This document shows, in pieces, positions 1-7,995 of a DNA stretch of 19,499 nt. The stretch is from Candidatus Hydrogenedens sp. (GTDB taxonomy: Bacteria; Hydrogenedentota; Hydrogenedentia; Hydrogenedentales; Hydrogenedentaceae): contig DAOSUS010000053.1 of the NCBI GenBank assembly GCA_035378955.1, positions 1-19,499 on the forward strand. Direction: 5' to 3'. The translations under genes and the position numbers were made by a program. The notes below the pieces were generated by a model. It was not told the DNA's origin. It searched no databases and saw nothing but the letters and a program-made list of their open reading frames with translations. How positions within the stretch are numbered: position 1 is the first letter of the stretch; each line of letters starts with the position of its first letter.

Positions 1-1
1 T

Positions 2-1219
2 AGTGAACCCACAGGTACTTTGTTGAAAATACTTATATTTGTAAAAGCAGCCAAAGATTTTTCAAAAGTTGATAGTTATATCCAGATAACAGCAGAGAAA
101 TGTAAAAAGTGTTTGCGATGTGTAACGAGATGTCCCACCAAAGCCATAAGACTATATGAAGATAACTTATATATTTTGTCTCATCATTGTATTAATTGTA
201 ATGAATGTATCAGGATATGTCCTACAAGAGTATTTGATTTGAAATACTATGAAAAAAACTGTGAGGAAGGAAAACAGGAAATATTTATTGCCCCTTCACC
301 GTGGATTGCCTCTATTTTAGACAGTTGCTCATGGGAGGATTTTGAAGAAGAAATTTATCGTAAAAAAGGATTTAAAATATACCCATTAGCCTTGTGGGAA
401 GATGTATTAAGGGAAGAGACACAAAGATATATTGAAAACGATGAAAAAATAAAGTTCCCTTTAATACTACCTGTTTGTCCTACAGTTTTATATTGGATAC
501 AAACAGAGTATCCCGCATTAATTGGAAATATTGCCCCTTATTTAGGACCTGTAGAAACGGCAATAAACAGTTTTCCTGAACAACGGAATATTTCCTTTGT
601 GCCTTCTTGTCCTGCTCAAGTATCTACAATTAATGACAATAAGAATTCAGATGTTTGTATCAATATGATTTCTCCCCAAGAATTATTTGAAGTAATAATG
701 GATATATCCAAAAGTGCTAACAAGAAAAAACAGATAGATGAAATTCATAATATAGATGTTAAGAAAAATAAAAGTAAGGATATAATAACGGTATCAGGAA
801 TAGAACAGGTTAAAACATTTTTAGAAAATATGGAAAAGAGAGAATTACCTATCCATATTAAAATGGTGGAATTGTATGCTTGCTATAATGGTTGTTTTGG
901 TTCTCCATACTGGGTAACAGAACCTACTATATCAAAAATAATTTTTGATACATTTTGGGAAGAGCAAAAAGTAAAATACGAAAAGAAAAAAATAGATGCT
1001 ATATTTAGGGTATCGCCTATCAATTCAAGAAAAGGTGTTAGACTTGATGAGGATGTAATGGAGGCTATTCAAAAACTTAGTGAGATAGAAAAAGTAAATA
1101 AAAAATTGCCCGGATATGATTGTGGTATTTGTGGTGCACCCTCATGCTTAAACTTTGCAGAGGATATTGTAATAATGCAAAAAGACATCAAGAATTGTCC
1201 ATATTGGAACAAAACATAA
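2..1219 (+). CDS. [FeFe]-hydrogenase-like iron-sulfur protein, 5' end outside the window
   Basis: This is an iron-sulfur protein related to the large subunit of [FeFe] hydrogenases, probably an electron-transfer or redox-sensing partner and not itself a hydrogenase. Residue numbers count from the TTG at base 20. Two ferredoxin-type CxxCxxCxxxCP motifs lie at 28-39 and 57-68. A hydrogenase-like middle follows, with cysteines at 153 (PVCP), 197 (PSCPAQ), 288 and 292 (ACYNGC). The C-terminal domain of the CGICGAPSC type has C368, C371, C376 and C393. The usual proton-relay Cys next to the first H-cluster Cys is Val here, and the Lys of the second loop is Gln, so a full H-cluster is unlikely. The frame is open back to base 2, no Shine-Dalgarno precedes the TTG, and family members normally begin about ten residues before the first Cys motif. 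I therefore treat the gene as 5' partial. It heads a run with the next three genes, 16 bases before the DRTGG gene. Confidence 0.85.
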   Translation, partial: SEPTGTLLKILIFVKAAKDFSKVDSYIQITAEKCKKCLRCVTRCPTKAIRLYEDNLYILSHHCINCNECIRICPTRVFDLKYYEKNCEEGKQEIFIAPSPWIASILDSCSWEDFEEEIYRKKGFKIYPLALWEDVLREETQRYIENDEKIKFPLILPVCPTVLYWIQTEYPALIGNIAPYLGPVETAINSFPEQRNISFVPSCPAQVSTINDNKNSDVCINMISPQELFEVIMDISKSANKKKQIDEIHNIDVKKNKSKDIITVSGIEQVKTFLENMEKRELPIHIKMVELYACYNGCFGSPYWVTEPTISKIIFDTFWEEQKVKYEKKKIDAIFRVSPINSRKGVRLDEDVMEAIQKLSEIEKVNKKLPGYDCGICGAPSCLNFAEDIVIMQKDIKNCPYWNKT

Positions 1220-1235
1220 AAATGGAGATAGATTT

Positions 1236-1586
1236 ATGAGTATGAAATTAAAAGAAATTTGTGAAGAATTAAATTTACAACTCCTTACCCCTGGAATTTT
1301 TAGCTTATTAGATAGAGAAATAAGTGAAGGATATGTCTCTGATTTATTAAGTGATGTTTTAGCAAATGCTAAAAAAGGGTCTATTCTAATTACATTACAG
1401 ACACATGTCAATGTAATAGCCGTATGTGTCCATGCCGAACTCTCTGCGGTTATTTTTATACAAAACCGTGTGCCCGATGAAAATGTGATTAAAAAGGCAG
1501 AGCAGGAACAAATAGTGTTGTTTTCATCACCCGATACAGCATTTAATATTGTGGGAAAATTGTATGAGTTGGGTATAAGAGGGTAA
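1236..1586 (+). CDS. DRTGG-domain protein
   Basis: This small cytoplasmic protein of 116 residues is essentially one DRTGG domain, a fold also found in some phosphotransacetylases and next to CBS domains, where it is thought to bind a small ligand. Recognisable family signatures are EGYVSDLLSDVLANA (about 31-45), ITLQTHVNVIAVCV (52-65), RVPDENVIKKAEQ (78-90) and the end SPDTAFNIVGKLYELGI. The ATG is preceded by GGAGA at a good distance. It lies 16 bases after the iron-sulfur gene and 4 bases before the PHP gene, so co-transcription is very likely. Stand-alone DRTGG proteins of this length occur in the same clusters in clostridia and other hydrogen-metabolising anaerobes, but their ligand is not established. 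The role in redox or hydrogen signalling is inferred from this context. Confidence 0.85.
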   Translation: MSMKLKEICEELNLQLLTPGIFSLLDREISEGYVSDLLSDVLANAKKGSILITLQTHVNVIAVCVHAELSAVIFIQNRVPDENVIKKAEQEQIVLFSSPDTAFNIVGKLYELGIRG

Positions 1587-1590
1587 TATT

Positions 1591-2361
1591 TTGTCTGTTA
1601 TTTATGCTGACTTACATATTCATTCTATATTATCTCCCTGTGCAGACCGAAAGATGTTGCCCCAGAATATATATCCAGAGTTAATGAAAAAAGGGGTAAA
1701 TGCATTTGCTATATGTGACCATAATAGCACAAGGAATGTACGAGCATTCTATGAATTTGGACTGAGATGGTTCCCTCAAATATTCTTTCTCCCCGGAATA
1801 GAGATTACGACAGAAGAAGAAGTACATATTTTAGGGATATTTCCCGATTTAGAATGTGCGGAGAATGTCGGAAACATTATAAGAGAAACTTTAAGTGAGG
1901 CGATAACTAAAAAAGACTTTTTAGAACCACAATGGATTATTAATTCTGAAGGAAAAATTATAGGCGAGGAAGAAAAACCTCTGTATTTAGCATCCGGTTT
2001 CAATTTAGAAAATGGAATCGCCTTATTACGGCAACATAATGCAATGATTATTGCCAGTCATATAGACCGACCTACCTTTTCTGTAACAAATCAATTAGGT
2101 TTTATTCCCGAAGACTTGTTTGATGTGTTAGAAATATCTCCAATTTCGGTTAAAAAAGTTGTAGAAAAAAAAGAATTTGTTTTGAGAAATTTTATTTATT
2201 CACTACCTCAAAGTCTTCCAGTAATTACTTCTTCCGATGCTCACTCTATAGATGAGATTGGACATGTTCGAACGAAAATATGTGTTGATAACATTTCTTT
2301 TACGGATATAAAAGAAGGAATAAAGAAAAACACAGTATTGGAGGTAATAGAACTTGATTGA
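1591..2361 (+). CDS. PHP-domain metal-dependent phosphoesterase
   Basis: This 256-residue protein belongs to the polymerase and histidinol phosphatase (PHP) superfamily, whose members hydrolyse phosphoesters with a cluster of metal ions. The metal ligands are visible in the standard order: DLHIHS (H9, H11), CDHN (D43, H44), E71 in PGIEIT, H79 in VHILGIF, H157 in ASHIDRP, and D216 and H218 in SSDAHS. The start is a TTG 4 bases after the previous stop, preceded by AGAGGG; the protein begins directly with the metal motif (MSVIYADLHIHS), which supports this start. The last 8 bases overlap the next gene, suggesting translational coupling. The substrate is unknown. Small-nucleotide or sugar-phosphate substrates are typical for the family, and a role linked to the neighbouring ATPase and iron-sulfur protein is inferred from position only. 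Confidence 0.87.
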   Translation: MSVIYADLHIHSILSPCADRKMLPQNIYPELMKKGVNAFAICDHNSTRNVRAFYEFGLRWFPQIFFLPGIEITTEEEVHILGIFPDLECAENVGNIIRETLSEAITKKDFLEPQWIINSEGKIIGEEEKPLYLASGFNLENGIALLRQHNAMIIASHIDRPTFSVTNQLGFIPEDLFDVLEISPISVKKVVEKKEFVLRNFIYSLPQSLPVITSSDAHSIDEIGHVRTKICVDNISFTDIKEGIKKNTVLEVIELD

Positions 2362-2893
2362 ACTATCATTACATATCCTTGATTTAATAGAAAATTCAAT
2401 TAACGCAGGTGCTGATGAGATAAAAATACTTCTGGATATAAATGAAAAAAACGATTTGCTTACCCTGACAATTGAAGACAATGGGAAAGGTTTTAGCGTT
2501 GATGAGGAACAATTGTTTGACCCATTTTATACAACGAAAACATCAAAAGTAGTAGGAATGGGATTGAGTTTAGCCAAAAGTTCCGCAGAAAGAGCCGGTG
2601 GAGAAGTTGTAATTGGTAGAAGTGAAGATTTAGGAGGAGCCAAAGTAGTATTGACTTTTGTTTTATCAAATATTGACAGAATTCCCATAGGAGATTTAGG
2701 AAATTCCATTGCAGGAATGTTTATTACCAATCCCAATATTAATATTAAAATTTATATCATCTTCAATAACCAAACACAGCTATCAATCCATACGAAAGAA
2801 TACCGAGAAAAATTCTCTGATAAAAGCGATATAGAGATATATCCATTTATAGAAAAAGAAATAAATAGGGTTATCAAAACATTAAATGTTTAG
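2354..2893 (+). CDS. GHKL-type ATP-binding protein (histidine-kinase-like ATPase domain)
   Basis: This 179-residue protein is a stand-alone GHKL ATPase, the fold of histidine kinases and anti-sigma kinases, without a dimerisation or phospho-acceptor domain. The N box is ENSINAGA (13-20), the G1 box DNGKGF (42-47), an ATP-lid segment DPFYTTKTS lies at 56-64, and the G2 box GMGLSLAKSSAERAGG lies at 68-83. After the ATPase core (about 1-105) comes an uncharacterised tail starting NIDRIPIGDLGNSIAG, which also occurs in the relatives beside hydrogenase clusters. The start is a TTG overlapping the end of the PHP gene by 8 bases. It closes the cassette, and the next gene converges on it 6 bases away. 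It could phosphorylate or sequester a partner, possibly within this cassette, but no partner can be named from the sequence. Confidence 0.85.
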   Translation: MIELSLHILDLIENSINAGADEIKILLDINEKNDLLTLTIEDNGKGFSVDEEQLFDPFYTTKTSKVVGMGLSLAKSSAERAGGEVVIGRSEDLGGAKVVLTFVLSNIDRIPIGDLGNSIAGMFITNPNINIKIYIIFNNQTQLSIHTKEYREKFSDKSDIEIYPFIEKEINRVIKTLNV

Positions 2894-2899
2894 ATAGTA

Positions 2900-4414
2900 C
2901 TAATTAGGTTTCTTTATATTTTGCTTGAAAAGAATTAAACTCGAAATTAATGATGGGGCTGATTGAGGAAATTCTTGTAATGATTTTGATAGTTCTAAAA
3001 AATGTGTCTTATTAATTATATTTGTATTAAAAAATTTACATATTCTATCTTCAACATTAGGCAAGGTTAGAAAGTTCTCAATGAGTTGACCTACTAATAA
3101 AGGACTTAACGAATTCCTTTTGATTTTTCCTTTTGCTACTTCTTCCAATATAGATTTTATAACAGGGCTAATTTGTCGTTTGTTCTTTTCTAATAATTCA
3201 TGAGAAAGATTTGTAAATAGTGACATAGAGAAAAGTTCGTGAAAATAATTTTCTATTTCATATCGTAAGAGTTCTGCAATAAAGGGGTGTTCAAAAGAGA
3301 TGGTAAAATCAGAACTCAATCGTCGCAAAATATCCTGACTTTCTAATGCTAAACATTCCCACCCGGGTAATTCCTTGTCTAAAAATATCCCAATATCATC
3401 TGGAATATAAAGTGTAATTGTAAATGTGTAATCGTTTTTCGTTTGCTTACTTTCAGTATTTACATCCCCTTTTACTTGTTCCATAAAATATTTAATAGTC
3501 TTATAAGCAATTGATGGATATTCAAAAGGTTGATTTGTCCTTATCATGGTTTCAATTATAAAGTTTCTTCTTTCTGTTTCATAATTGACACTGAGTATCC
3601 CTGTTTTAAGGTTAGAAGGGATGATAAAAGGAGAAATGCTACAAATAAGTATGGAAGAAAAAGTAAGTTCAGGTATCTTTAATATAGGGATGGGTTTATC
3701 TATTTTAATCTCTATTTTTTTAGGATTATTTATGAACAGGATTAAATTATCCCATATAGAATTAAAAAATACATGGACATCAGTTATCTTATTTAAATTC
3801 CATGCAGATATATTATCTTGGATAAGGCTTTCGATATTATTTTCTAATGGAGAATAGAATGCAGGAAGCAATTCAATTAAAGGATTATTTTGATTATCAG
3901 GCAATTTAAATCCAGCAAGTTTGAAAACAATCTGATTTTGTTTAATTTGTATTTTCCCACCGTTTGTGCCTTTTGTCCACTGCATATTGATTAATGAAGT
4001 ATTTAAGGGTAAAAAGTCATTAATTAAAATAGAGTTTGCTAATCGTTCCAGGTTATTTGAAGAGAAAACAATAAGTTTCGGGATTAAAAATCCAACTTCT
4101 TGGCTTTCCTCATAATGAATAGAAAAAATGTTTTTACCAATAAGTTTATGAAGTAAAGAAAGACAATTTAATAAAATTGTTTCGTCAATGTTCAAGTGAA
4201 TTGATTGTATTTCATTCACGGTTTCTACATGAAGGTTAAAATAATCTTTTATGAGATTTAAGAAATCTTTGGTATTTTTTATACCAAGTTTTGGTTGGGA
4301 AAATAGTTGTAAAAAATCCTTCAAAGAGATGAAATGATTAGATAGATTGCTTTTATCTTTAGAAAGGACTAAAAGAATATAAATATATGTTTTCAACAAT
4401 AATGCGTTAATCAT
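2900..4414 (-). CDS. Uncharacterised 504-residue protein
   Basis: I do not recognise this protein. It is rich in Leu, Ile, Asn and Lys and looks soluble; the start is hydrophobic (residues 4-17, LLLKTYIYILLVLS) but too broken to call a signal peptide. Features that may help a search are GGKIQIKQNQIVFKLAGFKL (152-171), a segment YETERRNFIIETMIRTNQPF (278-297), a probable strand FTITLYIPDDIG (331-342), the motif ELPGWE (348-353) and a helical C-terminal third (380-500). A Lys/Thr/Asn-rich linker near 317-328 splits it into two halves. The start is an ATG with only a weak upstream AGG. It stands alone on the minus strand, converging with the ATPase gene and diverging from the site-2 protease gene. 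Composition matches the neighbours, so there is no sign of recent transfer. The intact length of about 1.5 kb supports a real gene. Confidence 0.75.
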   Translation of the reverse strand: MINALLLKTYIYILLVLSKDKSNLSNHFISLKDFLQLFSQPKLGIKNTKDFLNLIKDYFNLHVETVNEIQSIHLNIDETILLNCLSLLHKLIGKNIFSIHYEESQEVGFLIPKLIVFSSNNLERLANSILINDFLPLNTSLINMQWTKGTNGGKIQIKQNQIVFKLAGFKLPDNQNNPLIELLPAFYSPLENNIESLIQDNISAWNLNKITDVHVFFNSIWDNLILFINNPKKIEIKIDKPIPILKIPELTFSSILICSISPFIIPSNLKTGILSVNYETERRNFIIETMIRTNQPFEYPSIAYKTIKYFMEQVKGDVNTESKQTKNDYTFTITLYIPDDIGIFLDKELPGWECLALESQDILRRLSSDFTISFEHPFIAELLRYEIENYFHELFSMSLFTNLSHELLEKNKRQISPVIKSILEEVAKGKIKRNSLSPLLVGQLIENFLTLPNVEDRICKFFNTNIINKTHFLELSKSLQEFPQSAPSLISSLILFKQNIKKPN

Positions 4415-4447
4415 AATTTATTTATAGGAAACCTAATTATTGGAAAC

Positions 4448-4489
4448 ATTATATCTTTTTGACATGTCATATTATATATAAAGTATACT
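4448..4489. promoter_or_regulatory. Divergent promoter region with a palindromic operator candidate
   Basis: The 103-base gap between the two divergent genes contains a perfect 10-base palindrome, TGACATGTCA, at 4460-4469. On the plus strand TTGACA (4459-4464) is a perfect -35 box overlapping the palindrome, with TATACT (4484-4489) as the likely -10 box; the 19-base spacer is longer than ideal. On the minus strand a perfect TATAAT lies at 4453-4448, upstream of the 504-residue protein, which puts the palindrome just upstream of that box. A dimeric regulator bound here could touch both promoters. This is prediction from sequence alone. Confidence 0.4.
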
Positions 4490-4517
4490 TACACAACATT
4501 ATACGAAGGTTATTTAA

Positions 4518-5177
4518 GTGGCTGACCGTATTCTACAAATATTAGTCCAATATATATGTTTGCTATTCTGTCTGTCGGCACATGAAGCGGCACATGCGGC
4601 TGCTGCAGACCGATTTGGCGACCATACTGCGCGAATGTTAGGACGATTAACATTAAACCCTATAAAGCATGCAGATCCCTTAGGCACTTTTATTTTGCCC
4701 TTAATGATGATGATAACACAATTCCCATTTCTTTTTGGATGGGCAAAACCTGTTCCTGTAAACATTAGGAATTTAAGAAATCCGAGACTACATTCGGTTT
4801 TTGTTGCTATTGCAGGACCTTCCGCAAATTTGTTATTAGCTATCATATTTACTTTTGTTTTAAGATTGACCGTTATAATAAACGGCATTTCAACCCCGGA
4901 CGAAATGTTTGCCTCGCCAGCCTGTTTGGTATCTATTTCAATTGTAATGATAAATCTTGTTTTACTTTTATTTAATTGTATTCCATTGCCCCCTCTGGAT
5001 GGACATCATGTTTTAAATTATTTTCTCCCTCCGGAAGGACAGAGATTTTTACAACAAATGGGACCCTTCGGACTTATTATTGCAATAACTTTAGGTTCAC
5101 GAATTATTTCACCTCCTTTGCATTATATAGCAGGTTTTTTACTCACTTTCGGATTGACAGGCTTTAATCTACTATAA
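4518..5177 (+). CDS. Site-2 protease family membrane metalloprotease (peptidase M50)
   Basis: This 219-residue intramembrane zinc protease cleaves substrates within the membrane. The zinc site HEAAH (22-26) fits HExxH and lies in the first hydrophobic segment. NPIKHADPLGTFILP (47-61) and FGWAKPVPVN (73-82) are typical of the compact M50 subfamily. IAGPSANLLLAI (98-109) starts a central membrane helix, and NCIPLPPLDG (153-162) carries the third zinc ligand, D161. There is no PDZ domain, so this is the short form and not RseP. The GTG start is preceded by GAAGG at 8 bases. The next gene, valS, follows after 129 bases, so the two may be separate units. The substrate cannot be told from the context; the divergent neighbour is unknown. 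Confidence 0.9.
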   Translation: MADRILQILVQYICLLFCLSAHEAAHAAAADRFGDHTARMLGRLTLNPIKHADPLGTFILPLMMMITQFPFLFGWAKPVPVNIRNLRNPRLHSVFVAIAGPSANLLLAIIFTFVLRLTVIINGISTPDEMFASPACLVSISIVMINLVLLLFNCIPLPPLDGHHVLNYFLPPEGQRFLQQMGPFGLIIAITLGSRIISPPLHYIAGFLLTFGLTGFNLL

Positions 5178-5208
5178 AGAGGCAACATTCATACCTTACT
5201 CGATAACT

Positions 5209-5237
5209 TTCCAAAGAATAACCTGATTTAGTATACT
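5209..5237 (+). promoter_or_regulatory. Possible valS promoter
   Basis: In the 129-base gap before valS, TATACT at 5232-5237 is a fair -10 box. The matching -35 position (5209-5214, TTCCAA) is weak. The leader of roughly 65 bases to the ATG is too short for a T-box, and no T-box sequence is seen. Read-through from the protease gene is an alternative. Confidence 0.25.
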
Positions 5238-5306
5238 ATTTACCTGTCCTTTCGATTTTCCAGATTTTGTTTATAAGAGATTTAATTTATTAAAGGAAGG
5301 TTTTTT

Positions 5307-7925
5307 ATGGATTTGCCCAAAAATTATGATGTTAAGAAAATTGAAGAAAATTGGATAAAAACCTGGAAAGAAACAGGGTTATATCGTTGGGACCCATCAA
5401 AAACACGCGAAGAAACCTTCGTTGTGGATACACCGCCTCCTACTGTAAGTGGTTCTTTGCATGTAGGGCATATGTTTAGTTATTCCCATCAAGATTTTAT
5501 TGTTCGCTATCAAAGAATGAAAGGTAAAAACATCTTTTTCCCTATTGGATGGGATGATAACGGGTTGCCCACAGAAAGACGAGTTCAAAACTACCTTAAT
5601 GTTCGTTGTGAACCTTCAATGCCTTATGACCCCAATCTAAAAGTATCTCCAGGTAAAAAGGGGACACCCCCTCTTGCAGTGAGTAGAAAAAACTTTATAG
5701 AGTTATGTGACCAGGTTATTGTTGAAGATGAAAAGGCATTTCGGAATTTATGGACAAGGCTTGGAATGAGTTATGACTGGGACCTTGAATATGCAACTAT
5801 TGACCGACATTGTCGCCTTATCTCTCAGGCAAGTTTCATAGAACTTTATAAAAAAGGAGAAATATATCAGGAAGAGAGACCCGTATTGTGGGATATAGAT
5901 TATCAAACAGCCATTGCTCAAGCGGAACTTGTAGATAAAGAAGTTCCTTCCGCTTTTTACTATTTTCGTTTCCCTTTCCCTGATAGTGCTGATTATCTTG
6001 TCATAGCAACTACACGACCCGAATTACTTCCGGCTTGTGTGGCGGTTTTGGTTCATCCCGATGACGAGAGGTATAAACAATATATAGGCAAAACAATTTT
6101 AACACCATTATTCCATGTCCCCGTTCCTATTATGGCAGATGAGAAAGCAGAACCGAACAAGGGAACAGGGGTAGTTATGGTATGTACCTTTGGAGACCAG
6201 ACCGATGTGGAGTGGTGGAAACAGTTTAATTTACCTTTGCGACAGATTGTGGCAAGAAATGGTTCTTTATTACATGTAGAATTTGTAAATACTGATGAAA
6301 AAACAAAAGGTCTTTCAGATACAGGTCATTTGATAGTTCCTTCAAAAAACCCTCAAAAAGCCAATGAAGTATATTCTAAAATGCAAGGACTATATACAGG
6401 AAATGCCAAGAAGGTTATTGTTGAGATTGCAAATCAAACAGAGGGTGTAATTGACCGTCCTGAAACTCAAATTACTCATGCGGTTCGTTTTTTTGAAAAA
6501 GGGGATAGACCTTTAGAAATTTTTCCTACACGACAATGGTATACAAGAATTATAGATAAAAAAGAGGCACTTATTGAGCAGGGTAAGAAAATAAGTTGGT
6601 ATCCCGATTATATGTATAAGCGATATGAACACTGGGTCGAAGGGTTAAATCAAGATTGGTGTTTAAGCCGACAAAGATTTTTTGGTGTCCCTATTCCGGT
6701 ATGGTATCCAATAAATGGAGATGGGGAAATAGTATATAGCAAACCTATTATGCCTGATATAAAAGACTTGCCAATTGACCCATTATCAGATGTCCCTGAC
6801 GGTTATATAGAAGAGCAAAGAGACAAACCCAATGGCTTTACAGGGGAACCAGATGTCCTGGATACATGGGCTACAAGTTCGCTTACTCCGCAGATAGCAA
6901 CGCATTGGTTCTTAAATCCAGAACGACATAAGAAATTGTTCCCGATGGATATACGACCTCAAGCCCATGATATTATTCGGACATGGGCTTTTTACACTAT
7001 TGTAAAAGCCTATCTTCATGACGGTGATATTCCCTGGAAAAATGTCGTGTTGAGTGGTTGGATATTAGACCCTGACCGTAAAAAAATGTCAAAAAGTCAT
7101 GGGAATGTAGTAACACCCGAACCCCTGATTGAGCAACATGGGGCAGATAGTGTGCGTTATTGGTCAGCCAAAGCCCGATTGGGGGTAGATACCGCTTATG
7201 ATGAACAGGCTTTTAAGGTGGGTAGAAAACTATGCACAAAGTTATTTAATGCAAGTAAGTTTGCAATTATGCAACTCCAAAATATTGATAGAGGATTGTT
7301 AAAAAAAGAAACCATACAAAACCCCATTGATATTGCGGTTATCAATGAACTAAAAACATGCATTCAAAGAGCCACAACCAGCTTTGAAGAATTTGATTAT
7401 GCCCAATCATTAATGTTAATAGAGGAATTTTTCTGGAGTGTCTTCTGTGATAATTATTTAGAAATTATAAAACCTCGTGTGTATCAAACGGAATTAAATG
7501 AAGAACGGCTTTCTGCTTGTAGTGCTTTGCGTTTAATCCATCGAGCTATTGTTCGTTTATTTGCTCCGTATTTGCCCTATATAACAGAAGAAGTATGGAG
7601 TTGGGAATACTCAAATGACAGGGATATGGCGACTTCGGTTCATAAAAGTCCATGGCCTTCTATCCAGGAATTTGATGCTATCCCTACTGCAAAATACCCA
7701 GAATTATATGAAGTCCTTATTTCATTGATTAACCCTATTAGAAAAGCAAAAGCCGATGCAAATATAAGTTTGGCTGCACCTGTTACAAAGATAGAGGTTA
7801 AGTGCCCTTCAGCAATGACTGAAGTATGTCAAATACTTATAAAAGATGTTGTTGCCATGCTTCATGTGAATGAATATGATGTTATAGAAGGAAATGAAAA
7901 GATAGAAGTTCTTGTTAATATTTAG
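5307..7925 (+). CDS. valS: Valine--tRNA ligase
   Basis: This class I aminoacyl-tRNA synthetase charges tRNA-Val in the cytoplasm. The HIGH motif is HVGH (52-55) within PPPTVSGSLHVGH, and KMSKS is at 593-597 (KKMSKSHGNVVTP). Between them lies the editing domain, seen in TTRPELLPACVAVLVHP and GTGVVMVCTFGDQTDVEWW, which removes mischarged threonine. WDDNGLPTERRVQN marks the roughly 860-residue type of ValS found in archaea, actinobacteria and some other bacteria, not the E. coli type. The anticodon-binding domain follows (about 690-830). The protein ends at 872 with a short beta-rich tail and no C-terminal coiled-coil arm, which many bacterial enzymes have. The ATG has a strong AAAGGAAGG ribosome site. 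It is probably the first gene of an operon running to base 12270. Confidence 0.97.
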   Translation: MDLPKNYDVKKIEENWIKTWKETGLYRWDPSKTREETFVVDTPPPTVSGSLHVGHMFSYSHQDFIVRYQRMKGKNIFFPIGWDDNGLPTERRVQNYLNVRCEPSMPYDPNLKVSPGKKGTPPLAVSRKNFIELCDQVIVEDEKAFRNLWTRLGMSYDWDLEYATIDRHCRLISQASFIELYKKGEIYQEERPVLWDIDYQTAIAQAELVDKEVPSAFYYFRFPFPDSADYLVIATTRPELLPACVAVLVHPDDERYKQYIGKTILTPLFHVPVPIMADEKAEPNKGTGVVMVCTFGDQTDVEWWKQFNLPLRQIVARNGSLLHVEFVNTDEKTKGLSDTGHLIVPSKNPQKANEVYSKMQGLYTGNAKKVIVEIANQTEGVIDRPETQITHAVRFFEKGDRPLEIFPTRQWYTRIIDKKEALIEQGKKISWYPDYMYKRYEHWVEGLNQDWCLSRQRFFGVPIPVWYPINGDGEIVYSKPIMPDIKDLPIDPLSDVPDGYIEEQRDKPNGFTGEPDVLDTWATSSLTPQIATHWFLNPERHKKLFPMDIRPQAHDIIRTWAFYTIVKAYLHDGDIPWKNVVLSGWILDPDRKKMSKSHGNVVTPEPLIEQHGADSVRYWSAKARLGVDTAYDEQAFKVGRKLCTKLFNASKFAIMQLQNIDRGLLKKETIQNPIDIAVINELKTCIQRATTSFEEFDYAQSLMLIEEFFWSVFCDNYLEIIKPRVYQTELNEERLSACSALRLIHRAIVRLFAPYLPYITEEVWSWEYSNDRDMATSVHKSPWPSIQEFDAIPTAKYPELYEVLISLINPIRKAKADANISLAAPVTKIEVKCPSAMTEVCQILIKDVVAMLHVNEYDVIEGNEKIEVLVNI

Positions 7926-7995
7926 CAATATCTCCAATCTTTTTAATTGATATAATAAGAATTGGGTTGTAGTTTAATTAGTGTTAGGTAAAAAA

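Noticed and set aside
1148..1411. Minus-strand open frame across the iron-sulfur and DRTGG gene junction
   Set aside because: Both real genes on the other strand have clear domain motifs here.
3585..3857. Plus-strand open frame of 90 codons inside the 504-residue gene
   Set aside because: It lies fully opposite a much longer frame, has no ribosome site and its product resembles no protein.
5154..5178. TTGACA followed by TATAAA before valS
   Set aside because: The spacer is only 13 bases and the -35 part lies inside the protease coding end, so it is not a workable promoter.
5178..5306. T-box leader for valS
   Set aside because: The gap is too short and the conserved T-box sequence is absent.
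7981..7995. GTG start adding five residues to ThiC
   Set aside because: The ATG at 7996 has a ribosome site at a workable distance; the GTG does not.
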